NCBI GenBank assembly: GCA_036245805.1
Contig: BTRK01000005.1
Location: 41,589,216 to 41,653,215 of the forward strand
Length of the DNA stretch: 64,000 nt
Source of the DNA: Pristionchus mayeri
Lineage: Eukaryota; Nematoda; Chromadorea; Rhabditida; Neodiplogasteridae
Direction: 5' to 3'
Within the stretch, counting starts at the first letter, position 1. Each line of letters opens with the position of its first letter. Of this stretch, positions 34,266-44,890 are shown one piece after another. The notes beneath the pieces were generated by a model. It did not search any database, was not told the origin of the DNA, and was given only the letters and a program-made list of their open reading frames with translations. The translations under genes were made by a program, and so were the position numbers.

Positions 34266-34606
34266 TTAAGTAGTAATCTTCATGAAAAATGCTTGGGTTT
34301 CGTAATTTTGCCACCTTTCTCTTCCAAACTTATCTTAAGAACTTAGTAAACTGTGCATCTTAAAAACGTAGACAACTAGTCTACCTTATCCATCATCCAT
34401 CAACAGTATACCTCAAATCCGGCCTGCGAGATGACGTTCGCGATGGGTCGCACCATCGCCATGTCGTGCTCCGTGAAGTAGGTGATGGCGCGGCCACTGC
34501 GACCCCCACGACCCGTGCGACCTGAGAGTAGGAGGGAGATTAATAAACGATATGTCATGGTGTATTGCTTACTTAGAAACTATTCATCGAGTATTTTTTT
34601 TATTTT

Positions 34607-35749
34607 TAAAGGTCCTCTCCAGGGAACGAAAATTTCATATTCGCTCTAAGGGACTGATCCAAGATTAGTAGCGCGCAATTTCAAAAATTGTACATTATCA
34701 TACAGTATTTGGAGTACCATGGGGGTGCTGCACAAGGCATGTATTTTACGGCCATGATCGATAATTATGTCATGGTAGGTCAAGACTAAGTACCGTAACC
34801 AATCGATCATACATTACTCCCAGATACCGTACACCGCTACCGTAACCACAATTATCGAGAACTGACTGTATTTTCACTGTATTTTCGACTGTATTTATGA
34901 CTGTATTTTCAAACTAACTTTATTTTTCAAAAGTTATCGTGCCCAATCGATTATACACTACCCAAGGAACTACAGTAACCCAATTCCTTGGGTCAGATCC
35001 AGTTCCTTGGGTCAAACATTTTTCTAAAAATTTCAAACATTTTTATAAAAATCCAAAATTGATCATAAAATGATTATAAAATAATCATATACACGTTAGT
35101 ATACTTTAAAATAATTTAAAAATCGATTTTGGATTTTTAGAAAAATGTTTGACCCAAGGAACTGGATCTGACCCAAAGAACTGGGTTACTGTAGTCCCTT
35201 GGGTAGTGTATAATCGATTGGGAACGGTACCATGACTTTTTAAAAATAAAGTTAGTTTGCGGTAATCGTGGTTACGGCAGTGGTATACGGTATCTGGAGG
35301 TACTGTACTATCGATTGGGTACGGTATAGAGCAAGAATCAACTCAATATAAAATGTTTTGGAAAAAAAGTCAGTTTACGATTGACCGCAGTGGTGTGGAT
35401 TACGGTAGCAAGGGGTACTGTACACTGGGTTACGGTATGTGTACAGTAGGACCGATTGGGTACGGTATCTTGACTTTTTGAAAATACAGCCAGTTCTCGA
35501 TAATTGTGGTTACGGTAGCGGTGTACGGTATCTGGGAGTACTGTATGATCGATTGGGTACGGTACTTAGTCTTGACCTACCATGACACAATTATCGACCA
35601 TGGCCGTAAAATACATGCCTTGTGCAGCACCCCCCTGGTACTACAAATACTGTATGATACTGTACAATTTTTGAAATTGCGCGCAACCAATCTTGGATCA
35701 GTCCCTTAGAGCGAATATGAAATTTTCGTTCCCTGGAGAGGACCTTTAA
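34607..35749. repeat. Foldback element, about 1.14 kb
   Basis: Ends taaaggtcctctccaggg and ccctggagaggacctttaa are inverted, and the arms pair throughout to a centre near 35180. Short ttacggta/taccgtaa motifs and ccaaggaact recur inside. It lies in the split intron of the helicase pseudogene, next to the larger palindrome. Confidence 0.88.
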
Positions 35750-36299
35750 GGAGAGGAAACTTAATCAGTAACTCGTTTTTCTGAAACAAATAGCAACTGC
35801 GCGGGGTGATGGCCCGTATGGGAACTTCAAAAATGGAACCGTCATTTTGGGAACCAGCAATTTGGAACCGTCGAATGGGAACTGCCATTTTGGAACTATT
35901 CGTTTCGTAACCGCCGCTTCGTAACCGCCGTTACGGAGCCGCGGTTTCATAGACGTATAGGGGGTCATGGTCCAGAATTTGATGGTAGGTCATGGTGTTA
36001 CCATGTCCAACTACCATACCAGCTTACAGTATGAGACTACCGTAATCCAAATTACAGTAACCCGATTACCGTAACCCGGGTTCCGTGGAGCAACTTGATT
36101 TCCTTGGGTCAAACTTTTTACAAAAATCATCAATGACTATGATTGATCTTCTACAGTAACCTACCGTAACACTCACTACCGTATGATAATTGTCGAATCA
36201 TGAACTGACTTTTTTCTTAAAAGCTGCGGCAAAAATCGTTGGGAGTCCTTGTTGGGAGTTCTTTGAGGAAACTTATATTTGTATTTATTTTATCATAAT

Positions 36300-36370
36300 A
36301 TCATGGTCGAGCGGTTAAAGAGGTTGCCTTGGAAGCCTAAGGTAGGGAGTTCGAGTTCAACTAGTGTTAA
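36300..36370 (+). pseudogene. tRNA-like sequence in the left arm
   Basis: catggtcgagcggttaaaga resembles the 5' half and A box of a Ser/Leu tRNA, and gggagttcgagttcaa resembles a B box at suitable distance. Stem pairing and the 3' end are poor, so this looks like a tRNA pseudogene or a SINE-type promoter rather than a working tRNA. An inverted copy is in the right arm. Confidence 0.45.
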
Positions 36371-37367
36371 ATATCTCTCCCGGGCTTCGGTGAGTTTTCC
36401 GAAGGAAACTAGAGTTACCGTATCCTACTGTACCCAGTCCGGTGGGTCAACTCTAGTTCGCCTGTAATCGTGCCAGCATGTATATCGTCATTTTCAGAGT
36501 ATCTCAGCTGATTAAAAGAGTGAATCGGAACCGTACAAAGAAAAACAGAAACAAATTTGCCCACGTATCGTACCGAACAAATATTGCGGAACGAATTCGG
36601 TACGGTTCAGTATCATACCGAATCTGTGTTTAGCGAGTGGAAAAACATTCAAAATTCAACTTCATGAGTCGTTATTATACTCATTGCGTACCTTATCGCT
36701 TCCATATTGCGATTTGATTTTTTGAAAAAAATAAAAATCAATAATTTTGCCAGAATTTGGCAAAAACGATAAAATTACGGTAGCCGGTGTGTGCAAATTA
36801 CAATTTGCCAAAGAGGATTTGTCAGCATTCAGACTTTCCCATCATTTTTCCACAATTTTCGGTTGTTTGTCATGTTATATTGTTCGAATTGTCGATTTTT
36901 CTGCTTCAGCGAGCTGGAGACCCAGCGAGAGGCAGTTGGGATGCTGCTGCTCCGCCTGGAGCAGCAGCAGGGACGATTTTGGACGATAAGTTTTCTTTTC
37001 ACTTCTTTTCTTTTAAATTCTTTTCTTCTCTTGGCATTTTTTCAGGTAATTTGCTTCGAGCTGGCGTGGGGGTAGCCCCAAGTGGCCCCCACGCGGAATA
37101 CGCACGTGGCAGATAGTGGATAAATTAGGTTCGCATGTTTTTCCTCTTTTTGTTGCAAAATGTATTGTTTAGTCGCTCGACAGTTCATTTATAATGATTA
37201 AAAACGAGTGAATGCGAATCTGGAAGGCGAATCCATGCCGAATTTTTAATTTGACTCCCGCATCTCGCTGTTTTTCAAATTGCAAAACGATGAAACGCGT
37301 GCGTTCGTAATATCACTGTTACTGCTTCGTCACTCACTTTACTTTTGGTTCAACTTTTCGATTGCAG

Positions 37368-37891
37368 TCGCGTCGGCCCCCCTGGCTCGCATGAGCGTAC
37401 TCGCCGATGCTCTTAAGACCATCAACAATGCCGAGAAGCGCGTCCGCCCTTGCTCCAAGGTTCGCTTTCTTTACTTCTTCTCGTGTGTTCTTCACAGGGC
37501 ACGAATATTAAATCTCTATTTGGACAATTTATGCTCTATTTTATTTTGCTTTCCTTGTGAACTCGTGTGAGAACTGGTTTATTATAATTAAATCGTGCAA
37601 ATCTGTCTCTTGGAGGCGAAGCTATGGCGGATTTTTAGGACTCACGCATTTCGCTTTTTCTTTAAATTCATTCCAAATATATCCGATCAAACACGCATGT
37701 TCCACCTATTTTTGTCTAGAGATGGTGTAGGAAATTTCTGGAACTTCCAAGTGGTTCACTAATTACATCTACAGGTCATCGTCCGTTTCCTGACCGTCAT
37801 GATGAAGCACGGATACATCGGAGAGTTCTAGATCGTCGACGACCACCGCGCTGGCAAGATTGTTGTCAACCTTACCGGACGCCTCAACAAG
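37368..37891 (+). pseudogene. Captured ribosomal protein S15a (uS8) gene fragment, left arm
   Basis: uS8 is an essential 40S subunit protein. Exon-like segments are 37368-37459 (RMSVLADALKTINNAEKR then VRPCSK) and 37775-37891 (VIVRFLTVMMKHGYIGEF, then [18 protein letters not shown]), separated by a 315-bp intron. The first lacks the short GKRQVL-type stretch seen in normal S15a between EKR and RPCSK. TAG at 37829-37831 replaces the sense codon after GEF. The C-terminal half is absent. Intron retention argues for capture of genomic DNA and against an mRNA-derived copy. An inverted twin is in the other arm. Confidence 0.82.
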
Positions 37892-38026
37892 GTTTTTTGT
37901 GGTAGTTTCTTTGTAATTTTTTTGCGATAAATTGTTTTAGTCACAAATAATCTTCTCGTTTATCTCTCAACAAAACAGGGGTGAAACAATTAGAAAACAG
38001 GGGGAAATGGGAGAAGGAGAAGGGGT

Positions 38027-39304
38027 CTAATCGTAGATTGGTCCTCCCTTAGTTTTAACCACCTTTTCCATTTGGTCCTGCATCCTAAGGATCAGTTTCC
38101 GGCAGAGTTCTTTGGTCAGCCTTGTCTCCCACCACTCCTTGATTCCCTCACGGAGACTCTCGAGTGTGTCGGCCTTATTCTGGGACTGGAGCCATTGCTT
38201 CATGATGGCCCAGGCCATCTCCACCGGATTCAAATCCGGCGATTCTGCGGGCCAGTCGAGGGTCTGTCATGAAGGTGTGTCATTTTTTAAAAAAAGTTTA
38301 ATACCTTGATTCCTTCATTCTCGAAGTAGGCTCGGGTCGATTGGGAGGTGTGGCACCTCGCGTTATCTTGGACCAGGATGACCTTCCCGCCATACTTCTC
38401 TCTGAAATGATTTAATAATAAGATAGGAGCATTGCAGAACTGACTTGGACCACTGTAGATAGACGGAATGCAGCATCTTCTGGTAGACTCCTCCATCTAC
38501 CGTGACCCCTCGACGGAGTATCACGAGTGGCGTAGCTCCCTGCCAACTGATTCCGCCCCACACCATAAGCTAAATATATGGAAGTGTTAAGGAGTGTCTG
38601 CGGTATTTTGAGAACTCACACTGGGAGGATGTTTGAATCGGGGCTTGACCCGACGGGAATTGTCCCCTTTGAGGATGTAGACGAATCGCCTTCTCACTCC
38701 CGACTGCACCATGGACTCGTCGGTGAAACAATGATTAATAAACATTGTTCCGAGTGCGCGGTGGTGAGTGCAGAAGGAGAGACGAGGAGGACGATTCGCC
38801 AAGCGCACCGAGTGACCGTAGCGTATCGTTCCCTTATCGATTGCCTGCTCCTTCCTGATCCTCTTCACCACGGACTGGGACAGCTGCAAATCATATGGGT
38901 ACGGTAGCGAGTATTACGATCATTCCATACTACGGTAGATAAGGATGATGTGAGAGGGTGATCACTAACAGTCTCGTTGAAGTTTATCTGAATCTCCTCC
39001 ACGAGTTCTGATACTGGCTTCTGGCTGTCTTCCATATAGGCATGGAAGATGTAGTTGAAGATCGGCCTGATCATCCCCTTATTGACAATAGAGGATGGGG
39101 TGTAGGGCCTTCTCGTGTCGTACGTCTTATGAACGATGCGGAAGATCGTCGATTTGGATACCTGATCTTCTGATTATGAACATTCGTGTTAAATAAAGTG
39201 ACCTTTGTCTTTCCGATCTCGTGACACTTCTCTACGATTCTCCCGTAGGACATTCCTGAATCTTTCCAACAAATCACTTTGTCCTTCCAGGTTCGCTTCG
39301 ACAT
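38027..39304 (-). CDS. Intact Tc1-type DD34E transposase with five introns
   Basis: A cut-and-paste transposase of the Tc1/mariner superfamily. Minus-strand exons 39304-39203, 39161-38970, 38883-38620, 38569-38445, 38401-38305 and 38263-38027 sum to exactly 339 codons, in phase with no internal stop. The N-terminal region has two helix-turn-helix candidates (KDSGMSYGRIVEKCHEIG and KSTIFRIVHKTYDT). The catalytic triad is Asp153 in FTDESMVQ, Asp240 in VQDNARCH and Glu275 in SPDLNPVEMAW, with 34 residues between the last two. VMVWGGIS is the usual conserved block. The start follows tttcag, so an upstream untranslated exon is possible. It lies in the centre of the giant palindrome, head to head with the unrecognised gene at 39472. 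Intactness suggests recent activity. Confidence 0.88.
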
Positions 39305-39471
39305 CTGAAACAACGAAATGTGATAAAGTGAACACAGAATGACAATTTAAAACAGAATAAATGAAGATTGAATAAAATCGGGGTGAATAAAGATCGTGTG
39401 CAATCATTTCATCAGAATTTCATGGGTAGTGCAGTCTCGAGAGTAATGTAATTCAGAGAAAGGAGATCATT
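39305..39471. promoter_or_regulatory. Probable shared bidirectional promoter
   Basis: Only 167 bp separate the start codons of the divergent transposase and its partner gene. Both must be driven from here, or through upstream exons. The sequence is AT-rich, without a clear TATA box I would commit to. Confidence 0.4.
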
Positions 39472-41288
39472 ATGCTTCCTCGGACTGCTCTCTGCATTGT
39501 TTATCTCTTCATGTTAAACTCTTGTGCCACCATTTCGTATCTGTTCGTTCGCTTTATCAGGGGGTGTCGTACTGTCCAGTGAAGATAGATGATCACTACG
39601 ATATTATCGATCGCACCCTGATCAAGGGCCCGGCTCTGGCAAGGGAGGACATTCAAGTGAAGATTGGGAAGAATCTAGTCGACGCCGTGTACATCAATGG
39701 AGGGAGGAAGGAGGAGATGAATGATCTTCTGAAGACGGCTCTAGAGGGAGGGCTGAAGCCTCCTCGGAAGAGAAAGCCCTTGGTCAGAGTTGTATCACTT
39801 GGTCCTGTAATCTGTAATCACCTCATATGTATGCAGTTCGATGTTGTTCATCCGCTTGACGAGGGAGAAGAGGACGATCGGTCATCTCGCCCTACTCGTG
39901 CAGCTGCGAGAGTGCCCCGTCTCGATTTCTCCCCTGTTCATCCTTTGAAGAAAGTGAAGACTGAGAGACTGAGAGGACACTCTCTTCCCCCGGTGGAAGC
40001 AGACATTCCTGTTGTACCCCCCACCGTATTCCCATCTCTGGGGAAGAAGAAAGGTGACGCAGCCACGGGATCTCTGAAAGCTTCCAAAAAACAATCGCAG
40101 TTCATCCCTTCTTCCTCAGGCGGTATGCATTTCACTTGTCATTCTCATTCATTCTAGAAGCTCTTTGAAGGGCAGCCGTCAATGGGCATGATCTACGACT
40201 TGCTGGTGGGACTGAAGAGAGACTTCGAGAAGTTGTCCGATAGGCAGGAGAGATTGGAAGAGACTTGTCGTGAGATCTATAACGATACTGTTGGAGTACG
40301 ACACGAGGTTAATTAGTTTTTGTCCACTATTTCTACTACCTAAGATTTTTACTACTTCATCTCTCAGAGTCGTCGCCTAACAGAGTGGACAAAGGAGGGA
40401 TTGGAGAAAGTGGAGCAGCTAGTGAGTACGGTAGCTGATCTGAAGGAGCGCCTTCCCCCTCCCGAGAGAGGTCAGTCAGCCCTACATCTACAGCAATTCC
40501 TAATCGATGACCAACTGTTACCTCTGCAGCTCCTCTCTACGGAATCTACGAGGGAGTCACTGAAGAGATGGTCGATGCCATCGACGACGAGAAGGAGAGC
40601 ATCGAGACGTTCGGGGGGAAGCTCGATGTCCTTCTCTTCCATTCGACTACTACTCTCCACCAGCATCGCGATCAGGATATGCTGGAGTGGCTGATCAAGG
40701 TACTTACACTTAATCGATTAAGTCTATTGATGCATTCACTTACCTCAGGTGGTCCTCTTTCGTCGTCGCATTCGAGTGGCGACACAGAAGGAGAGGTGGA
40801 GAGGGTTGATTCTCGGTAGGATCAGCCACAATGCCAGAAAAGAGATTGCGAAGCAACAAGAGATGCGTCTACTGTCCCAGTCAGGGGGATCATCGACCTA
40901 CTCCCCTCCTGTTCGACTCTCCTCATCCAGACCTTCCCGCACGGACACTCCTTTCCCTACCACTCCCAGTACCTCGTCCTCTCTCACTAGGTTTACCCAG
41001 TTCCAGTCCACTCCTCATGCTCCCTCTGCCCTATCTAGACAGAACTCGGTCCGTCGTACTTCACATGCTATTCGTCCCTCTCCTTCCCCCTCTGTTCTCC
41101 GTGTCACCTCTTCCGTTAGAAGACCATATTCATCTTCATCAATGTTCTCATCCTCAGAATATCATAATCATGAGTTCCATAACCCTACTAGTTACATGAA
41201 TGCTTCCTCCAGTAACTATCTCATCGATAATCGACCCAATCTCGATGAATACCCCGATGAGTACCCTGACTATGACTATGATGAATAG
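39472..41288 (+). CDS. Unrecognised coiled-coil, Ser-rich, acidic-tailed protein of the palindromic transposon
   Basis: Family not recognised. Likely exons: 39472-39498 (MLPRTALCI), 39561-39791, 39837-40122, 40158-40307, 40368-40470, 40530-40699 and 40749-41288, about 500 residues. The 45-bp intron at 39792-39836 has no stop and may be retained. The junction 40122/40158 is one nucleotide out of phase with the sites I chose. Either another donor is used or a frameshift is present. Features in order: IDDHYDIIDRTLIKG near the N-terminus, basic PPRKRKP (NLS-like), acidic DEGEEDD, a charged helical middle (KRDFEKLSDRQERLEE), a Ser/Thr/Pro-rich stretch with many R-S pairs, and the C-terminus DEYPDEYPDYDYDE. 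Nuclear DNA- or protein-binding help for transposition is a guess. Confidence 0.6.
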
Positions 41289-41414
41289 ATATTTCTAATC
41301 CCCCGTATTTTTCTAATTGTTTCACCCCTGTTTTGTTGAGAGATAAACGAGAAGATTATTTGTGACTAAAACAATTTATCGCAAAAAAATTACAAAGAAA
41401 CTACCACAAAAAAC

Positions 41415-41938
41415 CTTGTTGAGGCGTCCGGTAAGGTTGACAACAATCTTGCCAGCGCGGTGGTCGTCGACGATCTAGAACTCTCCGATGTATCCGTGCT
41501 TCATCATGACGGTCAGGAAACGGACGATGACCTGTAGATGTAATTAGTGAACCACTTGGAAGTTCCAGAAATTTCCTACACCATCTCTAGACAAAAATAG
41601 GTGGAACATGCGTGTTTGATCGGATATATTTGGAATGAATTTATAGAAAAAGCGAAATGCGTGAGTCCTAAAAATCCGCCATAGCTTCGCCTCCAAGAGA
41701 CAGATTTGCACGATTTAATTATAATAAACCAGTTCTCACACGAGTTCACAAGGAAAGCAAAATAAAGTAGAGCATAAATTGTCCAAATAGAGATTTAATA
41801 TTCGTGCCCTGTGAAGAACACACGAGAAGAAGTAAAGAAAGCGAACCTTGGAGCAAGGGCGGACGCGCTTCTCGGCATTGTTGATGGTCTTAAGAGCATC
41901 GGCGAGTACGCTCATGCGAGCCAGGGGGGCCGACGCGA
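41415..41938 (-). pseudogene. Captured ribosomal protein S15a (uS8) gene fragment, right arm
   Basis: Mirror copy of 37368-37891: exon-like 41938-41847 and 41531-41415, with the same lost residues and the same TAG after GEF (now near 41475-41477). Identical lesions in both arms mean the capture and damage came before arm duplication, or the arms have been homogenised. Confidence 0.82.
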
Positions 41939-42739
41939 CTGCAATCGAAAAGTTGAACCAAAAGTAAAGTGAGTGACGAAGCAGTAACAGTGATATTACG
42001 AACGCACGCGTTTCATCGTTTTGCAATTTGAAAAACAGCGAGATGCGGGAGTCAAATTAAAAATTCGGCATGGATTCGCCTTCCAGATTCGCATTCACTC
42101 GTTTTTAATCATTATAAATGAACTGTCGAGCGACTAAACAATACATTTTGCAACAAAAAGAGGAAAAACATGCGAACCTAATTTATCCACTATCTGCCAC
42201 GTGCGTATTCCGCGTGGGGGCCACTTGGGGCTACCCCCACGCCAGCTCGAAGCAAATTACCTGAAAAAATGCCAAGAGAAGAAAAGAATTTAAAAGAAAA
42301 GAAGTGAAAAGAAAACTTATCGTCCAAAATCGTCCCTGCTGCTGCTCCAGGCGGAGCAGCAGCATCCCAACTGCCTCTCGCTGGGTCTCCAGCTCGCTGA
42401 AGCAGAAAAATCGACAATTCGAACAATATATCATGACAAACAACCGAAAATTGTGGAAAAATGATGGGAAAGTCTGAATGCTGACAAATCCTCTTTGGCA
42501 AATTGTAATTTGCACAACCGGCTACCGTAATTTTATCGTTTTTGCCAAATTCTGGCAAAATTATTGATTTTTATTTTTTTCAAAAAATCAAATCGCAATA
42601 TGGAAGCGATAAGGTACGCAATGAGTATAATAACGACTCATGAAGTTGAATTTTGAATGTTTTTCCATTCGCTAAACACAGATTCGGTATGATACTGAAC
42701 CGTACCGAATTCGTTCCGCAATATTTGTTCGGTACGATA

Positions 42740-44050
42740 GTTGGCGAATCCCATGAAACCAATGGTTGCGGATTGCGCCCTATTTTAGTTCTATGAGAGA
42801 CTTTTTCAGTGAGTGAGCATATGCTTGGCATTAGGCCAAAAATCAAATTCCTCCAAAATGTGTTCACATGCAGTACTCGGTGAGTGTAGCACAGCGGTGG
42901 CATATTTTGTGATCTAGGTCAAGCGCTGAGAAATTCACCGAACTTTCTCTGAAGGATTACGGTATTCATTTTTTCTCTTTAGCTCTCGATTGGAACGGCG
43001 CATATCTAGTAAGACGCGCCGTAGCCTGCTCGTTATCTGACCCAAGTTTCATCTGAAACGGATTCAAATTCATCGCCTTAAAAAATAAAATTTTGAATTT
43101 AAATTTTAGCTCTTTCAGATGCTAAGGTATTAACAATTTTTATTTCAAATTTGAATTGGGGAAGTTGATACCTATTTACTTAAAAATTATTTTAAAAAAT
43201 AAAATACCATCTTGCGAGAAATTTGCAAAAATGTGGTGATACAGTACCCACAGTACCCAAATCGAACCTGGGGGAAAATGTTTTAGAGGTATCCTACACG
43301 CAGTACTCGATGAGTCTAATCCACCAACATCAACAGAATTGCGATTCCCATCCGCGCGCGCCAGAGCGCTGATGTTAAAATTTTCGAGAGATAGTTTGTT
43401 TAGTTTGTTTAACATCAGCGCGTTTGGGCACGCGGATAGGAATCGAAACTCTGTTGATGATGGTAGATTAGCCTCGTCGAGTACTACGTGTAGGATACCT
43501 CTAAAACATTTTTCATCAGGTTCGATTTGGGTACTGTAGGTCAGTTATCACTACATTTTTGCAAATTTCTCGCAAGATTGTATTTTAATTTTTTAAATAA
43601 TTTTTCAGTAAATAGGTATCAACTTGCCCAATTCAAATTTGAAATAAAAACGGTTAATACTTTAGCATCTGAAAGAGCTAAAATTTAAATTCAAAATTTG
43701 ATTTTTTTACCGGCGAGAAATTTGAATCCGTTTCAGATGAAACTTGGGTCAGATAACGAGCAGGCTACGGCGCGTCTTTCTAGATATGCGCCGTTCCAAT
43801 CGAGAGCTAAAGAGAAAAAAATGAATACCGTAATCCTTCAGAGAAAGTTCGGTGAATTTCTCAGCGCTTGACCTAGATCACTAAATATGCCACCGCTGTG
43901 CTACACTCACCGAGTACTGCATGTGAACACATTTTGGAGGAATTTGATTTTTGGCCTAATGCCAAGCATATGCTCACTGGCTGAAAAAGTCTCTCATAGA
44001 GCTAAAATAGGGCGCAATCCGCAACCATTGGTTTCATGGGATTCGCCAAC
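42740..44050. mobile_element. TA-flanked foldback nested in the right arm, 1311 bp
   Basis: Ends gttggcgaatcccatgaaac and its inverted copy are flanked by TA at 42738-42739 and 44051-44052. The left arm of the giant palindrome has the uninterrupted target cacgtatcg at about 36563, so this insertion happened after the arms formed. An internal inverted pair (atccgcgcgcgcc near 43348) belongs to a module also seen at 47.4, 48.2 and 58.3 kb. Confidence 0.87.
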
Positions 44051-44238
44051 TACGTGGGCAAATTTGTTTCTGTTTTTCTTTGTACGGTTCCGATTTACTC
44101 TTTTAATCAGCTGAGATACTCTGAAAATGACGATATACATGCTGGCACGATTACAGGCGAACTAGAGTTGACCCACAGTAGGATACGGTAACTCTAGTTT
44201 CCTTCGGAAAACTCACCGAAGCCCGGGAGAGATATTTA

Positions 44239-44308
44239 ACACTAGTTGAACTCGAACTCCCTACCTTAGGCTTCCAAGGCAACCTCTTTAACCGCTCGAC
44301 CATGATAT
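44239..44308 (-). pseudogene. tRNA-like sequence in the right arm
   Basis: Inverted copy of 36300-36370, with the same A-box-like (minus strand gtcgagcggttaaagagg) and B-box-like strings. Confidence 0.42.
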
Positions 44309-44379
44309 TATGATAAAAGAAATAAAAATATAAGTTTCCTCAAAGAACTCCCAACAAGGAGCAAATATCCGATTTTTGA

Positions 44380-44890
44380 CACAACTTTTAAGAAAAAAAG
44401 TCAGTTCATGATTCGAGAATGATCATACGGTAGTGAGGGTTACGGTAGGTTACTGCAGAAGATCAATAATATTGATTGTTGATTTTTATAAAAAGTTTGA
44501 CCCAAGGAACTAGAGTTTCTCCATGGAACAAAGGTTACAGTAACCAGATTACTGTAATTTGGATTACGGTAGTCATATACTGTAAGATGGCACGATAGAT
44601 GTGCTTGGATGTACCATGACCTTCTATCTATTTTATCTCGATTTTTGCCGCAGCTTTTAAGAAAAAAGTCAGTTCATGATTCGACAATTATCATACGGTA
44701 GTGAGTGTTACGGTAGGTTACCGTAGAAGATCAATCATAGTCATTGATGATTTTTGTAAAAAGTTTGGCCCAAGGAAATCAAGTTGCTCCACGGAACCCG
44801 GGTTACGGTAATCGGGTTACGGTAATTTGTATTACGGTAGTCGCATACTGTAAGTTGGTACGGTAGTTGGACATGGTAACACCATGACCT
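44380..44890. repeat. Direct duplication of about 250 bp in the right arm
   Basis: Two diverged tandem copies share ttttaagaaaaaagtcagtt (near 44389 and 44657) and gttacggtaggttac. They also share ccaaggaa and the run of ttacggta motifs that follows. The left arm (35.97-36.25 kb) has one copy. This accounts for the extra length of the right arm. Confidence 0.7.

Noticed and set aside
34800..35600. Repeated ttacggta/taccgtaa motifs as telomere-like repeats
   Set aside because: They are irregularly spaced, occur in both orientations because of the palindrome, and do not match the nematode telomere repeat ttaggc.
39882..40135. Minus-strand frames inside the partner gene
   Set aside because: They are antisense to exons with good splice sites and have no start or family support.
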